Shown: positions 8,784 to 18,065, counted from the stretch's first letter. The stretch is 64,000 nt of DNA from Streptomyces sp. P3 (GCA_016893485.2 JAFEKX020000001.1:4216001-4280000); one strand, 5' to 3'. Translations and numbers: made by a program. The notes: a model not told the origin generated them from the sequence alone.

Positions 8784-9059
8784 CCGCCTGGTCGCCGACC
8801 GGCGGTCGTTCATCGCCGTCAGTCCACTGTCAGTCCACCGTCAGTGGGTTTCGAGAACCGGACAATGCACGGGAGCGTCGTCGAGGGAAGTGCCGGGGTC
8901 AGGAAATCATGACAAGTCAGGGCGTCAGGCCGTCTCAAAACAGCGTCCATCATGCGAACGGCCGCAGGAAGGCGACCCTTACAGACGTAGGGTTGATCCT
9001 GGGAGGGTCGGCGGTACGACCATGCCCGGACAGCGTCCTCGAAGAGGAGGTCCAGTTCA

Positions 9060-10995
9060 GTGACCAGCCAGGTCAGTAGCCCAGCGGAGCAGGCCGACGG
9101 AGCCGACAGCACGTTGGTAGGGGAACAACGCAAACCGGCGGGGGTGAAGGACGTCCAACGCCTGGACCGGGTGATCATCCGGTTCGCCGGTGACTCGGGT
9201 GACGGGATGCAGCTCACCGGCGACCGCTTCACCTCGGAGACGGCGTCCTTCGGGAACGACCTCTCCACACTGCCGAACTTCCCGGCCGAGATCCGCGCCC
9301 CCGCAGGCACCCTGCCGGGGGTTTCGTCGTTCCAGCTGCATTTCGCCGACCACGACATCCTGACCCCGGGCGACGCGCCGAACGTACTGGTCGCGATGAA
9401 CCCGGCCGCGCTGAAGGCGAACATCGGTGATGTTCCGCGCGGTGCGGAGATCATCGTCAACACCGACGAGTTCACCAAGAGGGCGCTGCAGAAGGTGGGT
9501 TACTCCGCCTCGCCGCTCGACGACGGTTCGCTGGACGGCTACAGCCTGCACCCCGTCCCCTCACCACCCTCACCGTCGAGGCGCTCAAGGACTTCGGCCT
9601 CACCCGCAAGGAGGCCGAGCGCAGCAAGAACATGTTCGCGCTGGGCCTGCTGTCGTGGATGTACCACCGGCCGACCGAGGGCACCGAGAAGTTCCTCAAG
9701 ACCAAGTTCGCGAAGAAGCCCGACATCGCGGCCGCCAACATCGCCGCGTTCAGGGCGGGTTGGAACTTCGGCGAGACGACGGAGGACTTCGCGGTCTCCT
9801 ACGAGGTCGCCCCGGCCGCCACCGCGTTCCCGACCGGCACCTACCGCAACATCTCCGGGAACCTGGCCCTGTCCTACGGCCTGGTCGCCGCGTCCCGGCA
9901 GGCGGACCTCCCGCTGTTCCTGGGTTCGTACCCGATCACCCCGGCCTCGGACATCCTGCACGAGCTGAGCCGGCACAAGAACTTCGGCGTCCGCACCTTC
10001 CAGGCCGAGGACGAGATCGCGGGCATCGGGGCGGCCCTCGGCGCGGCTTTCGGGGTTCCCTCGCCGTCACGACCACGTCCGGCCCGGGTGTCGCGCTGAA
10101 GAGCGAGACCATCGGGCTCGCCGTGTCGATGGAACTCCCGCTGCTCGTCCTGGACATCCAGCGCGGCGGGCCCTCCACCGGGCTGCCGACCAAGACCGAG
10201 CAGGCCGACCTGCTCCAGGCGATGTTCGGGCGCAACGGCGAGGCGCCGGTCCCGATCGTCGCCCCGCGCACGCCGGCCGACTGCTTCGACGCGGCGATCG
10301 AGGCCGCGCGGATCGCGCTCACCTACCGCACCCCGGTGATGCTCCTCTCGGACGGCTACCTGGCCAACGGCTCCGAGCCCTGGCGCATCCCCGACATCGA
10401 CGAACTCCCGGATCTCACCGTCCAGTTCGCCCAGGGCCCGAACCACACGCTGGACGACGGCAGCGAGGTCTTCTGGCCGTACAAACGCGACCCGCAGACC
10501 CTGGCCCGCCCGTGGGCCGTCCCCGGCACCCCCGGCCTCGAACACCGCATCGGCGGCATCGAGAAGCAGGACGGCACGGGCAACATCTCCTACGACCCCG
10601 CCAACCACGACTTCATGGTCCGCACCCGCCAGGCCAAGATCGACGGCATCGAGGTACCGGATCTGGAGGTCGACGACCCGCACGGGGCGCGCACGCTGGT
10701 CCTCGGCTGGGGTTCGACGTTCGGCCCGATCACGGCGGCGGTACGGCGGCTGCGCGCGTCCGGCGAGTCCATCGCGCAGGCGCATCTGCGCCACCTCAAC
10801 CCCTTCCCGCACAACCTCGGCGCGGTCCTGGGGCGCTACGACCGGGTGGTGATCCCCGAGATGAACCTCGGTCAGCTCGCCACGCTGGTGCGGGCGAAGT
10901 ACCTGGTGGACGCGCACTCGTACAACCAGGTGAACGGCATGCCGTTCAAGGCTGAGCAGCTCGCCACGGCTCTCAAGGAGGCCATCGATGGCTGA
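9060..10995 (+). CDS. korA: 2-oxoacid:ferredoxin oxidoreductase, fused gamma/alpha subunit (frameshifted)
   Basis: KorA with KorB oxidatively decarboxylates a 2-oxoacid, in actinobacteria mainly 2-oxoglutarate, to acyl-CoA and passes electrons to ferredoxin. About 645 residues. The N-terminal gamma domain opens RVIIRFAGDSGDGMQLTGDR; the alpha part has FLGSYPITPASDILHEL, FQAEDEIAGIGAALGAAFGG and VLDIQRGGPSTGLPTKTEQA. GTG 9060 is used, with GAGGAGG upstream. One C is missing at about 9553-9556 (HPVP/LTTLTVEAL) and one G at about 10056-10059 (AAFG/GSLAVTT). The stop overlaps korB by eight bases, so both subunits come from one coupled message. Confidence 0.92.
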
Positions 10996-12066
10996 GACGT
11001 CCACGGAAGGCACGGGCACGATCGAGGCACTTTCGCTCGTCCCCAAGGCCGAGGCAGTGCAGTCCATGAAGGACTTCAAGTCCGATCAGGAAGTGCGCTG
11101 GTGCCCCGGCTGCGGTGACTACGCGATCCTCGCGGCGGTGCAGGGCTTCATGCCGGAACTGGGCCTGGCCAAGGAGAACATCGTCTTCGTCTCCGGCATC
11201 GGCTGCTCCTCCCGCTTCCCGTACTACATGAACACGTACGGCATGCACTCGATCCACGGCCGCGCCCCCGCGATCGCGACCGGACTGGCCGCGTCCCGGC
11301 GGGACCTGAGCGTCTGGGTGGTCACCGGTGACGGCGACGCGCTGTCGATCGGCGGCAACCACCTGATCCACGCCCTGCGCCGCAACGTCAACCTGAAGAT
11401 CCTCCTCTTCAACAACCGGATCTACGGCCTGACGAAGGGCCAGTACTCGCCGACCTCCGAGGTCGGGAAGATCACCAAGTCGACGCCGATGGGCTCCCTG
11501 GACGCGCCCTTCAACCCGGTGTCGCTGGCGATCGGCGCGGAGGCGTCCTTCGTGGCCCGGACGATCGACTCGGACCGCAAGCACCTCACCCCGGTGCTGC
11601 GCGAGGCCGCCGCCCACCCCGGCACGGCCCTCGTGGAGATCTACCAGAACTGCAACATCTTCAACGACGGCGCCTTCGACGCCCTGAAGGACCGCCGGCA
11701 GGCCGAGGAGGCGGTGATCCGGCTGGAGCACGGGCAGCCGATCCGCTTCGGCGCCGACGGGGCGCGGGGTGTCGTACGGGATGCGGCGAGCGGTGACCTG
11801 AAGGTGGTCGACGTGACCCCGGCCAACGAGGCCGAGATCCTCGTCCACGACGCCCACGCGGCCTCCCCGACCACGGCCTTCGCGCTGTCCCGGCTGGCCG
11901 ACCCGGACACCCTGCACCACACCCCGATCGGGGTGCTGCGGTCGGTGGAGCGGCCGGTCTACGACACGCAGATGGCCGACCAGCTCGACTCGGCGATCGT
12001 GCAGAACGGCAAGGAGACCTGGCCGCGCTGCTGGCGGGCGGGGACACCTGGACGGTCGTGGGCTGA
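10988..12066 (+). CDS. korB: 2-oxoacid:ferredoxin oxidoreductase, beta subunit (frameshifted at the end)
   Basis: Thiamine-diphosphate subunit, about 359 residues. Iron-sulfur ligands and cofactor site are visible: VRWCPGCGDYAIL, VSGIGCSSRFPYY, THE TPP motif region VVTGDGDALSIGGNHLIH, and NNRIYGLTKGQ; the end region has VEIYQNCNIFND. One G is missing near 12013, after VQNGK, so the apparent protein runs on past the true TGA at 12064. The mended end reads GDLAALLAGGDTWTVVG. No separate ferredoxin gene lies beside it. With nuo2 a few kilobases away, reduced ferredoxin made here is a candidate electron source for that complex (inference). Confidence 0.92.
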
Positions 12067-12069
12067 GCG

Positions 12070-12516
12070 TCACGGCCGCACGGAGGGGGCGGGCTCGAGC
12101 ACCTCGGCGGTGCCGGCCCGCCCCTTCGCCGTGTCGTACGCCTCCCGCGCCTCCAGCACCTTCCCCAGCCGGTCCTGGGTCCACCGGGCCAGGCCCCGCA
12201 CCTGTTCGGCGGCCTCGCGGCCCAGGTCGGTCAGGGAGTAGTCGACGCGCGGCGGGATCACCGGCTTGGCGTCGCGGTGGACCAGGCCGTCCCGCTCCAG
12301 GGTCTGCAGGGTCTGGGCGAGCATCTTCTCGCTCACCTGCCGCACCTCGCCGATCGCGCGGCGGAGTTCGCTGAAGCGGTGGGGGCGGTCGAGGAGTTCG
12401 ATGAGGACGAGGACGCCCCAGCGGGACGTGACGTGCTCCATGACCAGGCGGTGCGGACACATCGCCTCGGCCTCGGCCGTGCCACGGCTGCTGGACACCT
12501 CTGCGCTTACTGCCAT
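12070..12516 (-). CDS. HxlR-family transcriptional regulator
   Basis: 148 residues with the HxlR (MarR-like) winged helix: MCPHRLVMEHVTSRWGVLVL, then FSELRRAIGEV, and the recognition part QVSEKMLAQTLQTLERDGLV. The conserved Cys in the CPH motif near residue 20 often serves as a redox or electrophile switch in this family. It is divergent from the oxidoreductase at 12612 and shares with it a 95-bp gap holding a likely operator, the classic arrangement for HxlR control of a quinone or aldehyde detoxifying enzyme. Its stop lies only a few bases from the korB stop, so these two genes are convergent. Confidence 0.9.
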   Translation of the reverse strand: MAVSAEVSSSRGTAEAEAMCPHRLVMEHVTSRWGVLVLIELLDRPHRFSELRRAIGEVRQVSEKMLAQTLQTLERDGLVHRDAKPVIPPRVDYSLTDLGREAAEQVRGLARWTQDRLGKVLEAREAYDTAKGRAGTAEVLEPAPSVRP

Positions 12517-12520
12517 GCCG

Positions 12521-12550
12521 GTACCTTACTTCAAAGTGGGTACTTTCCAA
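12521..12550. promoter_or_regulatory. Putative HxlR operator in the divergent promoter region
   Basis: Contains the dyad ACTT-CA-AAGT (12528-12537) flanked by two GTAC boxes (GTACCTTACTT at 12521 and GGTACTTTCC at 12539). The AAGTAC/GTACTT theme is typical of HxlR-type sites. It begins four bases upstream of the regulator start, so binding would block its own gene as well as the neighbour. Confidence 0.5.
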
Positions 12551-12611
12551 GAGTTAGCGCTACCTCTAGGGTTAGTGCCACGCACCGCATCCCCTCCAAG
12601 GAGTCATCACC

Positions 12612-13466
12612 ATGAGCATCGTCGTCACCGGAGCCACCGGACACCTCGGCCACCACGTAGTGGAGCAGTTGCTGGAGAAGGTTCCGGCCGACCGGATCAC
12701 CGCCGTGGTCCGTACGCCGGAGAAGGCCGCCGACTTCGCGGAGCGCGGCGTGAAGATCGCCGTCGCGGACTACAACGCCCCCGAGACCTTCGACAGCCTC
12801 TTCGCCGCCGGCGACAAGGTGCTGCTGATCTCCGGCAACGAGTTCGAGAAGGGCCGCGTCGGCCAGCACCAGGTCGTCATCGACGCCGCGAAGGCCGCCG
12901 GTGTCGCCCTCCTCGCCTACACCAGCGCGCCGGGCACCCTCACCGCCGCCCTGGCCGACGACCACCGCGGCACCGAGAAGGCGCTGCTCGCGTCCGGAGT
13001 GCCGTACGCCCTGCTCCGCAACGGCTGGTACAACGAGAACTACACCGAGAACCTCGCCCCCGTGCTGGAGCACAACGCCGTCGTGGCCGCCGCCGGTGAG
13101 GGCCGGATCTCCGCCGCCTCGCGCGCCGACTACGCCGCCGCCGCCGTCGCCGTGCTGACCGGCGAGGGCCACGAGAACCAGACGTACGAGCTGGGCGGCG
13201 ACGAGGCGTGGAGCTTCGCCGAGTACGCGGCCGAGCTGAGCCGCCAGACCGGCAAGGAGATCGTCTACAACAACGTGCCCGGCGAGACGCTCGTCGGCAT
13301 CCTCACCGGCGCCGGTCTGCCCGGTCCCTTCGCCACGATCATCGCCGGTGTCGACGCGTCCATCGAGAAGGGCGAACTGGTCGTCTCCTCCGGCGACCTG
13401 TCCCGGCTGTCGGGCCGCCCGACCACGCCGATCAGCGAGTCGATCGCCCTCGCGCTCAGGGGCTGA
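12612..13466 (+). CDS. NAD(P)-binding oxidoreductase, atypical SDR of the QorB/NmrA type
   Basis: 284 residues. The N-terminal Rossmann motif TGATGHLG (residues 6-13) binds NAD(P). LISGNEFEKGRVGQHQVVID, LAYTSAPGT and LLRNGWYNENY match quinone oxidoreductase 2 (QorB/YtfG) and related atypical short-chain reductases, which lack the usual YxxxK pair. AAGGAG precedes the ATG at 12612. Likely role: NAD(P)H-dependent reduction of quinones or similar electrophiles, controlled by the divergent HxlR regulator. The substrate is not certain. Confidence 0.88.
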   Translation: MSIVVTGATGHLGHHVVEQLLEKVPADRITAVVRTPEKAADFAERGVKIAVADYNAPETFDSLFAAGDKVLLISGNEFEKGRVGQHQVVIDAAKAAGVALLAYTSAPGTLTAALADDHRGTEKALLASGVPYALLRNGWYNENYTENLAPVLEHNAVVAAAGEGRISAASRADYAAAAVAVLTGEGHENQTYELGGDEAWSFAEYAAELSRQTGKEIVYNNVPGETLVGILTGAGLPGPFATIIAGVDASIEKGELVVSSGDLSRLSGRPTTPISESIALALRG

Positions 13467-13607
13467 CCCGCCTCCCGGCCGACTCCCCGCCATGGGCCGT
13501 GTCATGACCGTATGGCGATACGGGCATGACAGCCGGGCCCGCTCGGCGCTACCTTCGTGCTGGCCGCGCCGACGCGGCCGAGCGGAGCACGTGCGAAGGA
13601 GAGGCCC

Positions 13608-14601
13608 GTGAGCGGGAGGCCGAAGGGCGACCAGCACCACATAGGACTGCTGAACGGTTTCGCGGCCTACGGCATGTGGGGCCTGGTCCCGCTGTTCTGG
13701 CCGCTGCTGAAGCCCGCCGGCGCCGCCGAGATCCTCGCCCACCGCATGGTGTGGTCGCTCGCCTTCGTCGCCGTGGCGCTCCTGGTGATCCGGCGCTGGG
13801 CCTGGGCCGGTGAACTCCTGCGCCAGCCGCGCAAGTTGGGCCTCGTGACGATCGCCGCGGCCTTCATCACCGTCAACTGGGGCGTCTACATCTGGGCCGT
13901 GAACAGCGGCCACGTCGTCGAGGCCTCCCTCGGCTACTTCATCAACCCCCTCGTCACCATCGCGATGGGCGTCCTCCTGCTGAAGGAACGGCTGCGCCCC
14001 GCGCAGTGGGCCGCGGTCGGCGTCGGCCTCGCCGCCGTCCTCGTCCTGGCCGTCGGCTACGGCCGGCCGCCGTGGATCTCCCTCACGCTCGCGTTCTCCT
14101 TCGCCACGTACGGCCTGGTGAAGAAGAAGGTCAACCTCGGCGGCATCGAGTCACTGGCCGCGGAGACCGCGATCCAGTTCTTCCCCGCGCTCGCCTACCT
14201 CCTCTGGCTCAACTCCCACGGCACCCTGACCTTCGCCCAGGAGGGCGCGGGCCACGCCACCCTCCTCGCCTCCACCGGCATCGTCACCGCCCTCCCCTCG
14301 TCTGCTTCGGCGCGGCGGCGATCCGGGTCCCGCTGTCGACCCTCGGCCTGCTCCAGTACCTGGCACCGGTCTTCCAGTTCCTGCTGGGCATCCTGTACTT
14401 CCACGAGTCGATGCCCCCGCACGCTGGGCGGGCTTCGCCCTGGTGTGGCTGGCCCTGGCCCTGCTGACGACGGACGCGTGGCGAACGGCCCGCCGGGACA
14501 GGGCCACGGCGGCGGCGCTACGACGGAACAGCGCGGCGACGACCCCGGCGGACCCGGCAGGCACCACGACCCCGGCGGACACGGTCGAGGCCGCGGAATA
14601 G
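13608..14601 (+). CDS. rarD: RarD-like EamA-family permease (frameshifted)
   Basis: About ten membrane helices expected, 331 residues, as in RarD of the drug/metabolite transporter superfamily. Typical blocks: LLNGFAAYGMWGLVPLFWPL at the N-terminus, EILAHRMVWSLAF, NWGVYIWAVNSGHVVEASLG and YFINPLVTIAMGVLLLKERL. GTG 13608 with GAAGGAGAGG upstream is the start. One C is missing at about 14294 (TALP/LVCFGAAAIRVPLSTLG) and another at about 14412 (SMPP/ARWAGFALVWLAL). The last 40 residues are an Ala/Thr/Arg-rich cytoplasmic tail. The substrate is unknown; RarD was first linked to chloramphenicol sensitivity. Confidence 0.85.
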
Positions 14602-14638
14602 CCCCGCGGCGCGCCGCGCCGGTGCCAGAGTGAGGACC

Positions 14639-15121
14639 ATGACTCAGACGCCCGAACCGGCCGCGCCCACCACGCCCCTCCACTGGAAACTGGTCATCGA
14701 CGCGGCGGACCCGCACGCCCAGGCGGACTTCTGGGCCGCCGCGCTCCACTACGAGGCCGAGGACAACAGCGCCCTGGTCCAACAGCTCCTGGACATGGGC
14801 GCGTTGCCCGCGGCGGCGACCGTCCACTTCCACGGCCGCCCCGCCTTCCGCGACCTGATGGCCGTACGGCATCCCGACGACCCCTATGACAAGCAGCGCG
14901 GCACGGGCCTCGGCCGCCGCATCCTCTTCCAGCGCGTACCGGAGTCGAAGACGGTCAAGAACCGCCTGCACCTCGATCTGCACCCCGGCCCGGAGCGGCG
15001 CGAGGCCGAGGTGGAACGGCTCACCGGGCTCGGCGCGAGCCTGCTGCGGCGGGTGTCGGAGCCCGCCGGGACGTGGGTGGTGATGACGGACCCCGAGGGC
15101 AACGAGTTCTGCGTCGCCTAG
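14639..15121 (+). CDS. VOC (glyoxalase-like) domain protein
   Basis: 160 residues from ATG 14639 (GTG 14630 is an alternative). The pattern LHWKLVIDAADPHAQADFWA at the start and LHLDLHPG followed by WVVMTDPEGNEFCVA at the end fits a single-protein glyoxalase/bleomycin-resistance-like domain of the type common in actinobacteria. HW and HLDL/EFC could be metal or substrate contacts. It follows rarD by 37 bases and may be co-transcribed. The substrate is unknown. Confidence 0.82.
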   Translation: MTQTPEPAAPTTPLHWKLVIDAADPHAQADFWAAALHYEAEDNSALVQQLLDMGALPAAATVHFHGRPAFRDLMAVRHPDDPYDKQRGTGLGRRILFQRVPESKTVKNRLHLDLHPGPERREAEVERLTGLGASLLRRVSEPAGTWVVMTDPEGNEFCVA

Positions 15122-15125
15122 GGGC

Positions 15126-15605
15126 TCAGTCGCCGGCCTTGCGGGCGCGTTCGGTGAGACGGCCCATGCGGGCGCGGGCGGACTCCAGTTCCTCTATGTC
15201 GTCGGCCGCGGGGCCGTCCTCCGCGGCGAGTCCGGTCCACAGGTCGATCAGGTCCCGGCCAAGAGCGAGGCCCTGCTCCGGGTCGCGTACGGCACGCCAG
15301 GCCGTGGCCGCGCTCTGGACGTTGCCGTAGGCCGACTCCGCGTCGTGGGCGCGGTGGCGGATGCGGGCGAGGTCGAGGGAGAGGTGGAAGGAGCGGAGCG
15401 GGTCGCCGGCCAAGTAGGCGATGTAGGCGGCGAGTTCGCGCAGCCGGAGGGCTTCGGGGTGTTCTGCGCCGAGCGCGTTCACCGCGTCCGTGACGGTCCG
15501 CTCCGCGAGCGCGGCGGCCTCCTCGATGCGGCCCGCTTTGACCGCGTCGTTGATCCGCACCATCGGCTCGACCAGGAACTGGGTACCGGCTCCGTCGGTC
15601 GTCAC
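15126..15605 (-). CDS. TPR-like helical protein, probably the C-terminal half of its neighbour
   Basis: 159 residues, almost all helical, with paired-helix spacing like tetratricopeptide repeats: VEPMVRINDAVKAGRIEEAA, HPEALRLRELAAYIAYLAGD, ESAYGNVQSAATAWRAVRD. It begins with GTG at the stop of the upstream frame. If one G is missing in the G run near 15607, the two frames join as VLGDDPVTTDGAG and give a single protein of about 430 residues. Given the many similar errors in this sequence I favour one gene. No catalytic motif; likely a scaffold or regulator. Confidence 0.65.
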   Translation of the reverse strand: MTTDGAGTQFLVEPMVRINDAVKAGRIEEAAALAERTVTDAVNALGAEHPEALRLRELAAYIAYLAGDPLRSFHLSLDLARIRHRAHDAESAYGNVQSAATAWRAVRDPEQGLALGRDLIDLWTGLAAEDGPAADDIEELESARARMGRLTERARKAGD

Positions 15606-16420
15606 CGGGTCGTCCCCAGCACGGCCTCGGCGACGGCATCGAAGCCGCGGGCCGGGGTGGGCTTGGGGTCGGGTTCGGGGACGGTGAGGACGAGGTCGGG
15701 GATGGGGGCGGGGTCGAAGGGCGCGGGTGGGATCTCCGGCGAGGGGTCCATCGTCGGGGGCGGGCCGAAGGCTCCCGTGGGCGGCTGGACTTGGCCGAGC
15801 GACGTGTCGTTCCGGGCGGACTCCGGTACGGCGTGCAAGGGAAACGTGGGTACCGACTCCCCGGCGGACTCGGGTACGGCGCGCAACGGGAAGGTGGGAA
15901 CCACAGCCTCACCCTGCTCCGCTTCAGCTTCCGGTACCGCACGCAGCCGATGGGTGGCCGGGTCACCGCTCGGGCGCCGGTCTTCGGGTTCCGGCGCCGC
16001 ACCGACCGCGGACGGAAGCTGAGGCGGCGGAGGCGGGAACCCGACCGGAGAACCAGCGGGCGCCACGTCGGCCGTACCACCACTGCCCCTACCGCCACCC
16101 CCGCCCATCGCCCGGGGCTCGGCCGAGAAATGGCTGGAGCCGTCGGGATCGATCTGAAGAGGCACGACGTACCCGATGCGCGCGTCGTGGATGGTCGCGT
16201 GGACGGGATGACCGGTGGCCGTGGCGATGCGATGGAGGTGACTCAGGACCGCCTGCTGGATCTCCTCGCCGGCGGCCACCGCGACCGGCACTCCGCCGAT
16301 CGACGCGCCTCCGGCGCCGGGGCCGTCAACAGGCACGCGTACCTCGAAAGGTGACGCTGCGGGTGCCGAGCGTGCGGCTCGCTTCTGCTCCCGCTTCTTC
16401 TCGCGGCTGAGTCGAGTCAT
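15602..16420 (-). CDS. Uncharacterised protein with Pro-rich linker, probably fused to the TPR-like protein
   Basis: 272 residues from ATG 16420, preceded by GAGGGA; other ATGs at 16438 and 16474 are possible. It begins with a basic stretch (SREKKREQKRAARS), then a compact alpha/beta part (EVRVPVDGPGAGGASIGGVP, LSHLHRIATATGHPVHATIH, IGYVVPLQIDPDGSSHF), then about 130 residues of Pro/Ala-rich linker with a repeat LRAVPEA, LRAVPESAGESVPTFPL. I do not recognise a named domain. It is divergent from the P-loop-like protein at 16628, which suggests a shared function. Confidence 0.6.
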   Translation of the reverse strand: MTRLSREKKREQKRAARSAPAASPFEVRVPVDGPGAGGASIGGVPVAVAAGEEIQQAVLSHLHRIATATGHPVHATIHDARIGYVVPLQIDPDGSSHFSAEPRAMGGGGGRGSGGTADVAPAGSPVGFPPPPPQLPSAVGAAPEPEDRRPSGDPATHRLRAVPEAEAEQGEAVVPTFPLRAVPESAGESVPTFPLHAVPESARNDTSLGQVQPPTGAFGPPPTMDPSPEIPPAPFDPAPIPDLVLTVPEPDPKPTPARGFDAVAEAVLGTTR

Positions 16421-16627
16421 CGGTTCCCTCACTCGCATGCGTCGGAGAGTCGGGCACGAACTCCCCAGCGTCAAGATCCGTTTCTACGCGTACTGTTGAG
16501 TATCTCCGCTCCCCTCCGGTTCTCAGGTCACCGCGACGTCACAGCCTCGTCCCAGGAGTTCCCGACGAGTCGCGCGCCCCTGTAAACGCCACGAGGATCG
16601 GCGGGGTCACGAGGGAGGAGCTCGGTG

Positions 16628-17184
16628 ATGCAGACAGGTGGACGGCAGGGCCCGGAGATCTGGCTCCGCGGACCGGTGTCGCTGGACGACGGTCCGCACG
16701 CGGGGGCACCGGAAACGCCCGAGCGCCCTTCCAGTATCCCCACCGGCATCCCCACCCACATCCCCGCCTCCCCCGCCGCTTCTCCTGGGTGGCCACCCAC
16801 GGCGGCACCGGCGTCACCACCCTCACCACCGTCTACGGCGGCCAGGACTGCGGCCGCGACTGGCCGACCCCGGAGGACCCCGTCGATCCTGCTGGTGGCC
16901 CGCACCCACGCGGCGGGCCTCGCAGCGGTGACCCGCGCCCTGGAGCTCTTCCGCCGCGGCGAGGCCCCACCCGGCCTGGACCTGGACGCCGTGGTCCTGG
17001 TCGCGGACGCCCCCGGCCGACTCCCCCGCCAGCTCGCCCAGCACATCAAGACCATCGAGTCGGTGATCGACGTCTACCGAGTCCCCTGGGTCCCCTCCTG
17101 GCGCCTGGGCGACCTGACGGGCCCCCGCCCCGGGAGACAGACCCCCTGTCCCGCCTCACAGGCACAGTCCGCCCCTCTCGCTGA
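16628..17184 (+). CDS. Uncharacterised protein with a degenerate ParA/CpaE-like P-loop (frameshifted)
   Basis: About 186 residues. Mended text reads VATHGGTGVTTLTTVYGGQD, then SILLVARTHAAGLAAVTRAL, VVLVADAPGRLPRQLAQHIK, VYRVPWVPSWRLGDLTG. The layout (HGGTGVTT in place of KGGVGKTT, then hydrophobic strands ending in VADAPG) resembles a MinD/CpaE-type fold with a lost catalytic lysine; I recall a Streptomyces DUF family (DUF6668) of this kind. The ATG at 16628 follows GGAGGAGCTCGGTG. At least three base errors are needed (about 16785, 16885, 17135), so the exact reading is uncertain. It is divergent from the protein at 15602-16420. Confidence 0.6.
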
Positions 17185-17305
17185 ATCCCCTCCTGAACGG
17201 GGTCCCGGACGGTCGCACGCCCCGGCACCCGCCAACGAGACGGAAGCGGGTCACGGCAGGTACGGCGCAGCCCGCGCCCCCAAACCCCGCCCACCCGGAT
17301 GCCCT

Positions 17306-17332
17306 TGGGGCGCGGGGAACTGCGCGACCGGC
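17306..17332 (+). repeat. Streptomyces dispersed intergenic repeat, copy 1
   Basis: GGGGCGCGGGGAACTGCGCG followed by ACCGGC. The same text occurs inverted at 27848-27872. I know this motif as a very common intergenic word in Streptomyces genomes, usually close behind genes. The stretch 17185-17371 otherwise shows no gene. Confidence 0.7.
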
Positions 17333-17371
17333 CCCCACCGGCCCGCACCCACACAACAACCCAAACCCCCA

Positions 17372-17399
17372 TGGACAGATGATTGCGCGCGCATATAAT
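17372..17399 (+). promoter_or_regulatory. Promoter of the FMN reductase gene
   Basis: TGGACA (17372-17377), 16-bp spacer, TATAAT (17394-17399), a near-consensus housekeeping sigma promoter, rare in such GC-rich DNA. A transcript would start near 17406, about 38 bases before the ATG at 17444. It stands in a clear AT-rich patch. Confidence 0.7.
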
Positions 17400-17443
17400 G
17401 CACACAGCTATAACCACCGCACGCCGCATACTCCTGGGGACCC

Positions 17444-18042
17444 ATGACCCGCCGCTTCCTCTTCGTCCTCGGCAGCGCCCGCCTGAACGGCAACACCGAA
17501 CTCCTCGCCCGCAGGGCCGCCGAACAACTGCCCCCGACACGGAGCAGGAGTGGCTACGCCTCGCCGACCACCCGCTCCCCGACTTCCTGGACATCCGCCA
17601 CGACGGCATCGTCGGCCCAGTCCAGCCCGACGAGAACGCCACCATCCGCCAACTCCTGGACGCCACCCTCGCCGCGACGGACATCGTGATCGCCTCGCCG
17701 GTGTACTGGTACTCCCTCTCCGGCCTCACCAAGCGCTACCTGGACTACTGGTCCGACTGGCTGCGCGTCCCCGGCGCCGACTTCAAGGCGACGATGGCAG
17801 GCCGCACCCTCTGGGGCGTCTCGGCCCTCGCCGACGATCAGCCCGTAGTGGCGGACCCGCTGATCGGCACGCTCAACAACTCGGCCGCGTACCTGAAGAT
17901 GCGCTTCGGCGGAGTCCTCCTCGGCAACGGCAGCGCCCCCGGAGACGTACTCAAGGACACCGAGGCGCTGGCCCGGGCGAAGACGTTCTTCACCCAGGAG
18001 GCCCCGCCGGCCCGCTTCCCCTTCGACAACGTAGCCGCGTAA
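17444..18042 (+). CDS. NAD(P)H-dependent FMN reductase / flavodoxin-like oxidoreductase (frameshifted)
   Basis: About 199 residues with a flavodoxin-like fold. The FMN phosphate loop is FVLGSARLNGNTELLAR near the N-terminus; DIVIASPVYWYSLSGLTKRY is the second flavin contact and dimer segment typical of NADPH-dependent FMN reductases and NAD(P)H:quinone reductases; TLWGVSALADDQP follows. One C is missing near 17531 (QLPP/DTEQEWLRL). It is driven by its own strong promoter at 17372 and is convergent with the ABC permease gene. Substrate (flavin, quinone or azo compound) cannot be told from sequence. Confidence 0.85.
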
Positions 18043-18065
18043 CCGCGTACGCCGCGCGGCACCGC

